DNA of 64,000 nt from Begonia masoniana (GCA_022432975.1 CM039511.1:24295153-24359152), one strand, 5' to 3'. Shown: positions 1-11,806, counted from the stretch's first letter. Notes: generated by a model from the sequence alone, not told the origin. Program-made: numbers and translations.

Positions 1-900
1 TTCAACAAGTCAAACTATCAAAAATCAAACTTTAAAGCTCAAAATTCAAATTTTTATGAATGGTCAAATCAAGGGTAGAATTGGAATAATACAAAAAATT
101 CAAATAATGACAATATTTCAAATGGAGATTTGAACAACGATTTGAATATTCGAAGAACAATTATCTACGAAATTTAAGAACAATTTTTTCAATTTCAAAA
201 GATAGAATTTTTGAAATCTCTATAACAAAGTTTAGATTTTTTTTTTTTTTTTTTTACTTTTGACAACTCTTTTTTTTTATCTTTGTCGAAATTTGTAAAA
301 ATTGATAAATAATAGATTTTTTTCGTACCTTTCGAATTTGAAAAAGACAAGTTCATGAGAAGAAATAATTGATGTTAAAAATCAAAATTTTGTTCTTAAA
401 GATTGAACTTTTTTTAACTAGTAGAACTAAAGGACTAAGAGGAAAAAGAGATTAACAACAAAATTTAAAGATAATACCATTGAATCGACAAAGGCAAAGC
501 TCTGATATCAACTGATGCAAACCCCGAATATTAGAAGATCTGAGACCCTTCAACGAACGTAATAGTTTAGATAAATGTCTTTTCGATTCAAGAATAAAGA
601 AGGAACAAGACCACAATAGAAGGATTTGATGGAACCGTAGTTATCAAAACAGGAGCTTGACCCAGACCAAACTCGTTCGTAAGAACCAAAACTATCAAAC
701 GAGATTCTTCGCAAAGAACTAAAAAGAAATTCTCTCTAAAAAAACCTAATTTTTAATTCAAACTTGTTGCTATAAATTGAAGGGTGTTTGCCTTTAAATA
801 AGCTATACGTTTAATTAAAATTAAATGCTAAAAGAAAAAAAAAATAAAAAAAAAATAACTAATAAAATCGTATCACGTGTGATCATTTGCATGATCAGAT
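1..900. repeat. AT-rich non-coding stretch with a possible LTR/primer-binding-site remnant
   Basis: I see no gene here. Around 494-518 the minus strand reads a sequence resembling the plant initiator-Met primer-binding site (GATATCAGAGC, near the usual TGGTATCAGAGC), next to a TGATGCAAACC start on the plus strand. This suggests the 3' edge of a minus-strand LTR remnant. I cannot find its partner LTR or any coding region, so this is weak. Confidence 0.25.
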
Positions 901-1586
901 GTCATCTCATATTGAAATTTTGTTTGAAAATTATTTGAATGCATTTGAGAAAATTCCACCAAATGAGATCTTTCTTCCGAGATTCGCATAATATGCCGGC
1001 ACTTGCAGTACTTGTGACTTTCTTAATTCTTGTATGAGTATGTATTTGACGCATGTCCTTTTTAATTCTTAAATGCGCATGCATGTTCCACCCTCTCTTT
1101 TTAGTTATTCGTGAGCATGTGCGTTGCACTCTTTCTAAATCTTCACGTATCCTGTTTTTGATTCTGACATAGAAGCTTATCAATGGATTTTTTGCTGGGC
1201 ATAGCCAATTACACTTTTCATAAACCCAGAAGTAATCTAGTTTCTGTCTAAACCAGGACCAAGAGCACAACACCAACAAAAAAAAACCACTTTCTGAACC
1301 TACAAAATACAGATAATCACGTCAATCTACAGAGGAAACAATATCTCTTTTCTTTCTCTTGATTAATTGTTTCATTATTTCTGAATATGCACAAAATGAT
1401 GATCTGAAAGACAAAGCTCTCTCCATATTCACACCATTCCTCAACAGCTCACCTGAAATGTTAGCCAACTTCACATCCTCATCCAATCTTGATTGTCAAC
1501 TTCTATCCACTTCTTTGGTAAAAGGTGGCGGCTTTGGCCTGAAAAATCTCTCCCGACCGATATGACATTCGAAGTCCTGTCACAAA

Positions 1587-1950
1587 TCACAACTTAACCT
1601 GAGAGGCTGTTAAATTTCGAGACCGAAGAGACTCGTGCTTCATGGAAAGAGCGTAGACAAGCTCATTCCAAGAGTCGGGGACACCCGGAAGACACCAGTG
1701 GCTGCAGTCCTGCCGGTAAAGAGAGGCAGGTCCACTCTCTCGACTTAGATAATATATTGAAGAGTGCCCATCTTTTCTCTGCACTGTCATGGTTGTAATA
1801 TTCAACAAATCCAATTTCTTTACATCCGACTTGTTTGAACACTCAGATAACACTTCTGCGACAGTTTTAAAATAACTTTCAGCAGGTGATGATCCCCAAT
1901 CAGGGAGTGTTTCGAGGTTGCAACCACCACCCGTGTTCCAGTTTCCGCCT
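1587..1950 (-). CDS. TBL10-like: TBL10-like exon 4, containing the DxxH motif and stop
   Basis: Starts after a CTACAG acceptor and completes the Arg of VHFR. It encodes [19 protein letters not shown], the [11 protein letters not shown] block and [19 protein letters not shown] with the catalytic DxxH. It ends at a TAA at 1589-1587. It is open throughout. Confidence 0.87.
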
Positions 1951-4115
1951 CTGTAGCATCAGACTGATATATTATCAGGACATATTATCATCACATAAAT
2001 TATTTAACTTTCAGGAAACATATCTAGTAGATTGAATTCTGAACATTCTAGGTTGCAACTAAAAGAAGTTGGAGAGAATTATGACATGCAGCAGAACGAG
2101 GATAACTAGAGCTTTGAGATTCACAAAACCAATTAATTATTTAGAAGTGCAAACTTATCATATGATCATGGTGGCCTCCAAAATTTGGTCAATTAAATCA
2201 ACTAAACAAGTGTGCAATCGAGCTGATTTCAAGACGCTTGCTCAAAAAAGGAATATAACGACAAAAAAGAAAACAATTCAACTAAAAATTCCTAATTGAA
2301 TGCATTTTGGTTTTATCACTTGGTCCTAATACACTCACCATGCTTGAGAGAGAGAACTAGAGACAACAAAAATAGCAGATTTCAAAAGCAATCTGATGCA
2401 ATGAATCTAAATGAAAAATATAATAAAATTGTTCAAAGCAAACTAAGTCGTTAATGCGTACCTGAAATGCACGGGAGAAAAGGTTCTGAACAGAACGTAT
2501 GTTTTGCTAGTATTTACTTCCTTAAAGACCCAATCGATAACAGTCTGAATCGATCTTCTGAATGCATTTTCGACACTCATATTCATCTTGATCTCTTTCC
2601 CTTCTTGGAAGTAAGAACCCCTACAAACAAATGATGCAATTATACTAACTCATAATGTCATCCAATTCTCTCTTCTATGATCTTTAACTAATACAGCCAT
2701 ATAACCAAAACTAGACAATAAAATGTATTACTCTCGTATTGTCTTCTCGTAGCTCCACCAATGCCCAGAATTGAGAATAAGTAAATCTGCATCTCTCCAC
2801 TGATTCGAGGTCCAATCGATTTGATCCACTCTCAAAGTCACCTTCACTTCTTTGGGAGAACCAGCCTTTGCATGTCCTTGAGCTACTAAGAAAGGGATCG
2901 ATAGTACTCGATCGTGCAGTTGAAATCTTCGAACTTGAATATAAAGAAGCCGGAGTGCTTTGTAATTGGGCTCCCATTTACTTCATATATCGAAGATTTA
3001 TTCGTAACAACGGACGATAGCATGCATAGCATGGACTCCCATTGATTCCTTCCAATGGAATCCCCGACAAATGCAAGCCTTCGATTTCTCAAATTTTCCA
3101 ACATTTTCCTCGCATCAAATCTGTTTCCCGGACAAAGCAAATTACAGTCATAAAACAGATGTTCTTTGGTTATTAATATTAATCACTCCAAAAGACAATG
3201 ATATTGAAGAGTGAAAAGCAAGCATGCTAAAGGGCACCTAAAATGAGATTGATTTGGTCTTACAAAAGAGTTGATAAGATAACTTACATCTAAATTACAG
3301 ATATGAGGAAATAATAAGTAGAATTGCAGATCAAAAACACTGTAAATGACAGAAGAGTGGGGGCAACAAAAGCAGAAAAATCACCCAATAAAAACTACAA
3401 AACTTGAAAGGAATATGACAAGAACATCGACCCAAAAACAGAAATTTAATCAAACAATTCATTAGTATGCTAAAAACATAGTTCAAATCGACAGTAAATA
3501 GCTTCGAACGCTATGATTTGACAATTTTTATGGTTGCTTAGAAAATTTAGAAAGGTTGACAATCATAGAGCCTATTGAAATACTACTGCAATCAAACATT
3601 AAAACAAGCAAAGCAGTAATAAAAGAGCTGTATTTCCTTTAAATTGGATAAGAAAAAAAAGAGGGAAACCTGGGCAAATTGCAATGTTTAGGCTGCCAAC
3701 GCCACTTGGTGTAGAAAGTATCAGGTCTGCCATTTTCAATACACCTGAAACCCTCGTCTATGAAAGCACAGTTTTGAGATTGATACAGTGGATAGCTCTC
3801 ATCCCAAACCCAGTTCCCATCAAACGCATCACACCCATTACCATTTTCATCAAGAAATCCCGGCCGTATGTTCCCGCCGTTCGAAGACAAATCATGTAAT
3901 CCAGACCAAACAGCCCCACGAGTGCTCCTCCCGCCGACGACCGTCCGGAGGTCCAAGTAGATGAAGCATAAAATGACCACAACAGAGACAAAAACGAAGC
4001 CAAAAATGGCAAGAGTAGGCTCAACAGGATTCAAGCGCTTGAGTTTCTTGAAAAATTTCAAGTGGGACATCGTGTTTTCTGAGTATTTTGAAGGAAGGGT
4101 GTTCTTCTTAGCCAT
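1587..4115 (-). CDS. TBL10-like: TRICHOME BIREFRINGENCE-LIKE polysaccharide O-acetyltransferase, TBL10-like, with a 1-bp frameshift in exon 2
   Basis: The gene is a TBL/DUF231 family member. These are Golgi type II membrane proteins that acetylate cell-wall polysaccharides such as xylan or pectin. Four exons join at GT-AG introns: 4115-3670, 3120-2732, 2620-2462 and 1950-1587. Visible domains are an N-terminal membrane anchor (about residues 34-56), the Cys-rich TBL domain ([17 protein letters not shown], from about 95), the GDS motif ([13 protein letters not shown], residues 168-170) and, near the C-terminus, the DxxH motif (DCSHWCLPG). Together these give the Ser/Asp/His set of the GDSL-like fold. 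The C-terminal [17 protein letters not shown] stretch resembles Arabidopsis TBL10, reported to act on rhamnogalacturonan-I; that assignment is from memory. Exon lengths sum to 1358, one short of a multiple of three. The family reading frame changes at 2891-2897, so the product would stop after about 226 residues of an expected 452 or so. This is a pseudogene, a null allele or a base-call error. Confidence 0.85.
2462..2620 (-). CDS. TBL10-like: TBL10-like exon 3
   Basis: Flanked by a TTTGTAG acceptor and a CAG/GTACGC donor. It encodes the block [10 protein letters not shown], then [13 protein letters not shown] and the [14 protein letters not shown] block typical of TBL proteins. It is open throughout. 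Confidence 0.85.
2732..3120 (-). CDS. TBL10-like: TBL10-like exon 2, containing the GDS motif and the frameshift
   Basis: Begins after a CAG acceptor and completes the split Arg codon. It encodes the GDS motif and the conserved [15 protein letters not shown] and [14 protein letters not shown] blocks. After the Arg codon at 2900-2898 the frame must move by one base to continue into PFLVAQG and the conserved [17 protein letters not shown] block. As written, a TAG follows at 2888-2886. The exon ends at 2732 before a GTAATA donor. Confidence 0.85.
3670..4115 (-). CDS. TBL10-like: TBL10-like exon 1
   Basis: Starts at the ATG at 4115, followed by a basic N-terminus and a hydrophobic anchor. It ends inside the Arg codon of the CNLPR motif, followed directly by a GT donor at 3669-3668. 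The CNLPR split is the usual first-intron position in TBL genes. Confidence 0.85.
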
Positions 4116-4869
4116 TATTATCTATCAGCAGAAAGTATCACGGGTGGTAAAGATAAAGGAACAAGATTTCAAGAGTTTTAAAAAAGAATGGATTTTGCAC
4201 ACCAAGTGCAAAGAGACACGTAAAGATGAGAGGAAGAGGTGGGGACGGAAAAGAAAAGCAATAAATGATATAATGGGCGATGCCGGCTTTCCACTAAAGA
4301 TTTGACTCTTCGTTACCTCAGCTTTAAAAATAAAAGCTGTAAAGCATTAAACTAATTAACTTCCATGGCATTTGTGAGAGAGAAGGATAAGAGTACTTTA
4401 CTTGTTTAACAAAGAATGCGAAGATTTCACCGTGAAAGCTTTGATTCAAGAGAAACTATAAACCAAATATTAAAAAAAACAGAGTAAAACCCATCAGAAC
4501 AGAAGAAATTCGTCATGAAAAAATGAAAGAAAGAAAAGAAAAAGAGAAGAACTCAACTATCAACTGCAGAAGAAAAAAGAAACAAAAAAAGTCAAGAGCG
4601 AGAGAGATTAGGATTTAAAAATAAAAGATGGTTCTGGTCTCTGAGAGGGGGAAACGATGGTACGTGTGATAGTGGGGATTTGTCCACAAAGATCGTGGCC
4701 AAGACAAACAAACTCCAAATAGTCAACTAAACGTGGGAGTAGTGGAAACAAGAGACCAAACCCTCAAACAAGCGGCAAACATTTAATCAAAAGCTAAAGA
4801 ATTAAAAGAATAATAATATTAGTTTACTATTTTTTTATTATTTTAAAATATCAAATAATATTTAAAAAA
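4116..4869 (-). promoter_or_regulatory. Upstream region of the TBL10-like gene
   Basis: About 750 bases separate the TBL start codon from the foldback/tandem-array element. The segment is purine-rich near 4490-4640 and has no coding potential I trust. The promoter and 5' leader must lie here. I cannot place a TATA box or a transcription start with confidence. Confidence 0.4.
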
Positions 4870-6924
4870 TGATAAAGTGCAATTTAGCCCCTACAACTAG
4901 GTGAAATGAGCAATTTACACCGTAAACTTGGATAATTGGCAATTTAGCCCCTACAACTAGGTGAAATGAGCAATTTACATCGTAAACTTGGATAATGGTC
5001 AATTTGGCCCCTACAACTAGGTGAAATGGGCAATTTAGCCCCTACCGTCATATTTTCTATCAAAAAGTAATATTTTTTGGCTTATTTATTTATTTTTTCC
5101 TGAAATGCCCCTCACTGGACCGAACCGGTAACCGGCTAATTCCACTCTGTTTTTTTTTTTTTAAATTCTCGGACAAAAGAAGACAGAGGAATAGAAAGAA
5201 AAAAAAAAACCAGAGTGGAATTAGCCGAATCGGTCCTGTCCGGTTCGGTCCAGTGAGGGGCATTTTGGGAAAAAAAATAAGCCAAAAAATATTACTTTTT
5301 GATGGAAAATATGACGGTAGGGGCTAAATTGCCCATTTCACTTAGTTGTAGGGGCCAAAATGACCATTATCTAAGTTTACGGTGTAAATTGCCCATTTCA
5401 CCTAGTTGTAGGGGCCAAATGACCATTATCTAAGTTTACGGTGTAAATTGCCCATTTCACCTAGTTGTAGGGGCCAAATTGCCCATTATCCAAGTTTACG
5501 GTATAAATTGCCCATTTCACCTAGTTGTAGGGGCCAAATTGCACTTTACCCAAGTTTACGGTATAAATTGCCCATTTCACCTAGTTGTAGGGGCCAAATT
5601 GCCCATTATCCAAGTTTACGGTATAAATTGCCCATTTCACCTAGTTGTAGGGGCCAAATTGCCCATTATCCAAGTTTACGGTATAAATTGCCCATTTCAC
5701 CTAGTTGTAGGGGCCAAATTGCCCATTATCCAAGTTTACGGTATAAATTGCCCATTTCACCTAGTTGTAGGGGCCAAATTGCCCATTATCCAAGTTTACG
5801 GTATAAATTGCCCATTTCACCTAGTTGTAGGGGCCAAATTGCCCATTATCCAAGTTTACGGTATAAATTGCCCATTTCACCTAGTTGTAGGGGCCAAATT
5901 GCCCATTATCCAAGTTTACGGTATAAATTGCCCATTTCACCTAGTTGTAGGGGCCAAATTGCCCATTATCCAAGTTTACGGTATAAATTGCCCATTTCAC
6001 CTAGTTGTAGGGGCCAAATTGCCCATTATCCAAGTTTACGGTATAAATTGCCCATTTCACCTAGTTGTAGGGGCCAAATTGCCCATTATCCAAGTTTACG
6101 GTATAAATTGCCCATTTCACCTAGTTGTAGGGGCCAAATTGCCCATTATCCAAGTTTACGGTATAAATTGCCCATTTCACCTAGTTGTAGGGGCCAAATT
6201 GCCCATTATCCAAGTTTACGGTATAAATTGCCCATTTCACCTAGTTGTAGGGGCCAAATTGCCCATTATCCAAGTTTACGGTATAAATTGCCCATTTCAC
6301 CTAGTTGTAGGGGCCAAATTGCCCATTATCCAAGTTTACGGTATAAATTGCCCATTTCACCTAGTTGTAGGGGCCAAATTGCCCATTATCCAAGTTTACG
6401 GTATAAATTGCCCATTTCACCTAGTTGTAGGGGCCAAATTGCCCATTATCCAAGTTTACGGTATAAATTGCCCATTTCACCTAGTTGTAGGGGCCAAATT
6501 GCCCATTATCCAAGTTTACGGTATAAATTGCCCATTTCACCTAGTTGTAGGGGCCAAATTGCCCATTATCCAAGTTTACGGTATAAATTGCCCATTTCAC
6601 CTAGTTGTAGGGGCCAAATTGCCCATTATCCAAGTTTACGGTATAAATTGCCCATTTCACCTAGTTGTAGGGGCCAAATTGCCCATTATCCAAGTTTACG
6701 GTATAAATTGCCCATTTCACCTAGTTGTAGGGGCCAAATTGCCCATTATCCAAGTTTACGGTATAAATTGCCCATTTCACCTAGTTGTAGGGGCCAAATT
6801 GCCCATTATCCAAGTTTACGGTATAAATTGCCCATTTCACCTAGTTGTAGGGGCCAAATTGCCCATTATCCAAGTTTACGGTATAAATTGCCCATTTCAC
6901 CTAGTTGTAGGGGCCAAATCGACA
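4870..6924. mobile_element. Foldback element with long inverted arms; the right arm holds an expanded 60-bp tandem array
   Basis: The left arm (about 4870-5150) and the sequence from about 5210 are inverted copies of each other. Both carry the GGGGCTAAATTG-type unit, then a segment with ACCGAACCGG, and they are separated by a short A/T-rich loop (about 5150-5210). The left arm has only about three repeat units and the right arm about 26. The left edge (AAGTGCAATTTAG) matches a variant unit at 5541-5551. I found no clear TSD, and the right edge may be truncated at CGACATGG. There is no transposase. Confidence 0.65.
5315..6924 (+). repeat. 60-bp tandem array, about 26 units, 22 of them identical
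   Basis: Units begin CTAGTTGTAGGGGCCAAATT and repeat every 60 bases. Units from 5581 to 6900 (22 units) are identical as printed. The unit at 5521 carries a variant (GCACTTTACC), and two or three units upstream (5315-5460) are diverged, one of them 59 bases long. The array ends in a partial unit at 6901-6920. Because 60 is a multiple of three and the unit lacks stops in two frames, long repetitive reading frames appear by chance. Confidence 0.97.
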
Positions 6925-8297
6925 TGGTTAGCTGGGTTCAAGAGCTGTCACCCCTCTCAAAAATACATAAATTATATACAAATAATTAATGTAAAATTAA
7001 AAAAAAAGGAATAAATGAATTTTCTTAAATAATAGTAGGAGAGCAGGTGGAGGAAGATCATTGGGTGTGGCCAGGCAAGGAGCTTTAAGATTTGGATGCC
7101 CACTTAGATCCCATCCCAAAGCTATTTGCAGCCACCATTTCAAATAATTCAACCACTTCTAATTAATACAAATAATTTTCATAATTATATTATACATAAT
7201 TGAAGAATTATTTACATTTTTAAAAAATAATTGGCCTTGTAATTCAAAATTTTTTAAAACTATCGATCAAACTTTTATTTTTTGACTTTAATTTTATTAT
7301 TATTTTTTGTTTATATTGGAAGGATTTGGAGGACTGGAAATGAGGGAAAAGTCTTGGGACTGAAACTAAAATCCAAAAGGTTTAAATGTCTTGAAGTATT
7401 TCATTCCAATTAAGACAAAGAAAATGCAAAAAATAAGTTACAAACATGGTCTTCAAATCTTGTTCTAGAAAGCGTAATAGAAGCACAATTGGAGTATCCA
7501 AGTGGAAGAAGTCATATGCACTTAAGTTCAACAATAGGGCACATTTCCAAGAGCGAAGACTTTCCGCGCTAATAATTACTATAAGCTATTGGTATTTTTT
7601 GTTTATTATTAGAGTTCTATTATAATTTTTACGTATTTACAATATTGTTGTTAATGAAGCACCAAACGATCATTAGGGTTAGAATTCGAAGAGTGAGAAA
7701 TTTGTTCAATAATTTAGAGAAAAGAGAGGAAGAGTGTTGTGAGGCTGTATTTGATGGAGACAAAATTTTATCAAATTGGATGATTGTCCTTGTAGTTGAA
7801 AACTGAAACCTTAAGCTTTCATATGTTTTGTTCGGCATTTAGTCTTTCCCAAGTATTTGAAACAAGTTGAAGCTTCAAACTCCAACTTTTGGCGTTATTG
7901 TGGAAATCTTTTTGTGGTGAATGGAGTTCGCTTGTTGAATATTGGTTAATTATTTCTTCTATATATTGCAAATGTTAAGTTAATATTTAGATTATTAAGG
8001 TAAAATTATAATTTTTGTAAGTTAGTAAATCACCTTGAAACGCTAACTGAGAAACATAAAGCACATCAATCTGATTCGTGCGGAGATGATTTAGCTATTG
8101 CTAGAAAGAAAATATTTAACCAATAGGAAATCAACATGTGTCATCTCTTTAATTAAATTTGTAAACACTCGTATTTTATAATTAATTAAAATTTTCACAT
8201 GTCGACTTTTGCGTTATTGACAGTCAATATATCATGGGTTGACTTGTTTTGTTATTTTGTGACTATTTCATTTTTTTTTTCAGAATTTTAGATAAAT
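6925..8297. other. Non-coding AT-rich spacer
   Basis: I see no gene, RNA or clear transposon boundary. The longest reading frames are short and have no recognisable motif. Confidence 0.6.
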
Positions 8298-8469
8298 TTA
8301 TTAATTTGAAAAGTTACCGTGTGGTTAGTATTGAAAAATTAATAATGAATAATTTGAAATTTACCATGAGTAATATTTGGAACTTATTAATTTGAAAAGT
8401 TACCGTGTGGTTAGTATTGAAAAATTAATAATGAATAATTTGAAATTTACCATGAGTAATATTTGGAAC
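8298..8469 (+). repeat. 86-bp direct tandem duplication
   Basis: Two adjacent copies (8298-8383 and 8384-8469), each starting TTATTAATTTGAAAAG and ending ATATTTGGAAC, identical as read. This is a simple local duplication in AT-rich spacer. Confidence 0.95.
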
Positions 8470-8599
8470 AACATTCTGGATTACGAACAAAATAAAAAAT
8501 TAGTGGTGCTGTATTTAATATAAATTATATTTATGTTTAATTAATTAAATAAAGAAAAAGGGAATAAAAGAATTATTTTTATTATAAAGGGTGAGGAAC

Positions 8600-9760
8600 C
8601 CTTATTTATTTCTCACCTTGGCGTGGGCACAAGAAAGAAAGAGAGAGGGAGGAAGAGAGGAGTAAGGCTGCATGAGTTTTGAACCTTTCGAAGTCTGATT
8701 CGCGTAGCCAAGGGGAAAGACTTTGAGTTTAGGCAACAAATCTTCGAGGTAAAGTCCGTCCCTCTCTCCATTTTCGAGTTTGTATTTAGGTTTGTTATTT
8801 GGAGTCGGATGCTGCTCGAATCCCTTAGTTATCTCTAGATTTTTTATCTAGAGTATTGCAGATTTATTCATAGTTTGAAGGCGAGAAACAACGCAAAATG
8901 GCGAATTCAATAGACTCCCCTTCACTGGAATCCACCAGTGGTCGACACTTTCAAAGGCAGTGTCGATAGGTGTGCATTGCAACAAAGACCCGAGGGTTTC
9001 AAGTGTCGACACTTTAGAGGAAGTGTCCACCGAGGCTAATCCTGAGAGTTTCAGGTGTCGACCACTAACTAGGCTGGTCAACACCCACTCTGAGCAACCC
9101 AAGAGTCGAAAGTGTCGACTGATTTGGGCACCGATCGACACTTTTCTTGCTGAAGCATGCAAGTGTCAACAAGTCCCAGCAAAGGGTCGACACTTGTTGT
9201 GCCTAGTGCGGAGCAAGGTTGACCCCTGCTGTGATTGGTCAACCCTTGCACAGTTTTGTCTTCCACAGTTGGTTAATTGGATGAGAAACATCTTGGAGAA
9301 GTTCGTGGCTATTTATAATGTTTTCGAATTGAGTTCCTAATTTCAGTATAGGACTTATCCATGGCTTCCCTTAGTATTGAGGATGATATTCATGGCTTTA
9401 GTTTCTTTTAGGCTCGAGTCAGTTCGTAGATTTCTAGCCAGTGTGAGAGGTTGTCTCTCTTGTGCGTAAGAGGAGTAATCATCATCGAGGTAGGAGTTTT
9501 ATGCTTTCTGCATTGTATTGCGTTGTTTTCAAAACTTTATTTTTGTGATTTGTCACCTATGAAAAAACTTGACGAGGCCTGGTCAACAACACGTCACTAT
9601 TTTACGTATATGTAACTAGGATTTACACGTTTGCCATTGGTGGATGATATTTTCATATTGTTGTGGATGTATGCAGATGAATAAATCCTCTTGATGCTTT
9701 GGACGGTTTCAGTATCAAAGCATCACGAGGTTGTCCCATTACATCTTTTGTTGCATGAAG
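8600..9760 (+). repeat. GTCGAC-rich dispersed repeat, copy 1 (probable LTR fragment)
   Basis: This stretch matches 60950-62010 in order and orientation. Shared landmarks are clusters of the palindrome AGTGTCGACACTT (here about 8940-9210), the phrase CCTGAGAGTTT, a CTTCCCTTAGT block, TATTTTACGT and ATGCTTTGGACGGT. The repeat has no coding potential. Its outer ends are unclear: no matching TSD was found, and similar-quality sequence continues towards 10.7 kb without further matches. Confidence 0.65.
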
Positions 9761-11382
9761 TTTGTTTTCTTTGCACTTACGAAAAATGGCAATATGACAT
9801 TGTTGATGCACTCATTGGATTTCGAATCCCTAAATCTAATTAGGGTGATGATTGTACGGGTGGTGTCATTGCTGACTGTCGGTCGTCGATCACTTGGGTG
9901 ACGTGCTGGATCTTCGGATCACCGTCACGGTTTCCTTTGATCTCATGAGGCATTGTTGGATCTCCGAATAACCTCCTTTCTCTAATTTATGCTAGAGGGG
10001 TCCTTGTGTGATTCTCTTTTTTCGCTGAGGACGTTTTCTAAGAAAAACGGTGAGATAATTTTTGATGTATAGCCACCTATCTACGTGACAGTGTTTTGTA
10101 AATTACCTCACTAAGGGCTTATGGAGCCAGTGTTTTAATAAAATGATGGAAATAAGTTTTCCATTTGTTTTATAAACTTATGCATGGTTTGAATTTAAAT
10201 GAGGGTTTTGAAATTGAGCAATGATTTGAAAATTAAAAATAAATCGATTTTCCCTTGGCATGCATTTAGTATAATATTTCAACTGAGTTAATCATTCATC
10301 TCAATGACCCAACGATCCACCTCCTAATCCAGGTAAAGAGAAGAGCAGTTAGCTATAGTAGAAATTTAGAAGAGCGGTTTTATTTACTTTTTGTTTGAAC
10401 TTTACTTGCTTGCCTTGATAAGAATTTTGTTTGACTTGGATTGTAAACCTTATCGGTGGATTAGATTTATTTACTACCTTGTAAACTTATATATTGCATT
10501 ATCTGCTTGAGATTTCACTATTTAGATGCCGACCCATTTATGTGTGTAGGCTTTGACTTTGTATTTACTTTAAAGACTTCTACTATAATTCTAGCATTGG
10601 GCTTGGTGATCGGGTTCCTTTTCTTGGATTTGGGTCGCCCAATCCAAAGTATAATTAAGCTTGTTGATCTTATAAATTTACGAAATTGAAGGTTAAATTA
10701 ATCATTTTTTAAAAGATAAATTGGAGTTACATAAACTACTAATTTAATTAAATGTTTAAATATAAAATAATTTAATAAAAAATAAAAGAAAATTAAAGTA
10801 AAAAAAAAAAAGAGGATACCAAAGAGAGAATTGGCCAAGAAGAAAAAGTGATCGGATCAAACTTTCCAGCAAGAATTTCAATTACATTCCAACATGAAGA
10901 TTGTTCATTGAGGTAAAACAAATGATTGCTACAAGTATCGCAATATGAAAACATGAAATAGATAAGAAAATCAAAACTTTTTCGAGTTTAAATGCATATG
11001 TGTTAAATTTGTGTTGGAATAAGGTTGATGGATAAAAATGGTCTCAATTGAAAGAGATTCTGATGCAGAATATATTGGTATAAGTTGTTTTGCATGAAAG
11101 CAAGTTTTTGGACGAAATTTGGCTGGAAAATAGTGACCGAGTGACGAAAGTCGAGATATTTAGTTAATGCAACAACGCTTTCAAAGATGCCACGACAATA
11201 TGACAATGAAACGTGGCAAATCGAAAAAGCACGGGGATGCCATGACATTCTGAAGATTAGAATGCCACGACATTTTTGCTTAACACCATAGCGTTTTTAC
11301 GGGGGATTGCCACTACGTTCATCATGTCATGGCAGTCTATTAGGACTACCACAGTGCTAATGATGCCGTAACAGTTTTCGAT
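9761..11382. other. Non-coding spacer
   Basis: No recognisable gene. Near 11160-11370 the phrase 'GCCACGACA/ATGCCGTAACAG' recurs in diverged form (TGCCATGACATT, TGCCACTACG). This looks like a decayed short repeat. Confidence 0.45.
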
Positions 11383-11714
11383 TAGGATTAAGTGCATAAA
11401 AAAGCCCGAAGTATGGGAAAAGTGCATAAAAAAGCTCGAAGTATTGAAAGTGCAAAATAAAGCTCTGCGGGAGACCGATCACCCCCCGCAGAGGGTGGGG
11501 CGGGTACCCGCCCCCTCACGCGGGTACCCGCCTCACGCAGGGGGATCACGCGGGTACCCGCCGACCCCCCGCGTCATGCGGGTACCCGCATTATGTGAGG
11601 CGGGGGACCGCTGTAAAAGACAGTGCACCTCATTCTTTCTGTTTCTCTCGCCTCTTCCACACTCGCTATATGAAAAGGATTATCCTGCTGTTGTCGTCGT
11701 CGTCTTCGTTAGGC

Positions 11715-11806
11715 ATGGCAGATTCAAAGGTAGTGCCTGCTTCTCTTCTCATCCTTCTTCTTCTTCTAGTTCTTCTTCATGAAGCTGGAGCTGAAGCTGA
11801 TGAACT
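11715..11806 (+). pseudogene. Captured signal-peptide-like exon in the foldback arm (mirror copy at about 12501-12592)
   Basis: An ATG opens a short frame MADSKVVPASLLILLLLLVL, continuing to a region ending ADEL. It is followed at once by a GTAAAC donor-like site, and about 80 bases later by a CCATGCAG acceptor-like site. A Met, a short polar stretch, a Leu-rich core and a small-residue cleavage region look like exon 1 of a secreted protein. GASA/snakin-type peptides start in this way, but no cysteine domain is present to prove it. The mirror arm carries the same exon on the minus strand with a few changes. Confidence 0.4.

Noticed and set aside
1359..1565. Small plus-strand frame downstream of the TBL gene
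   Set aside because: No homology I recognise. It sits in the probable 3' flank of the minus-strand TBL gene.
3684..4305. Plus-strand frames across TBL exon 1
   Set aside because: Antisense shadows of the TBL coding exon and its leader.
5315..6924. CRISPR-like regular array
   Set aside because: Units are contiguous with no unique spacers, in plant nuclear DNA. This is a simple tandem repeat.
5448..7014. Two overlapping reading frames of more than 500 codons made of a 20-residue repeat
   Set aside because: They follow from a stop-free 60-bp tandem array (60 is a multiple of 3). Two frames are open at once, and neither has non-repeat coding sequence or a known domain.
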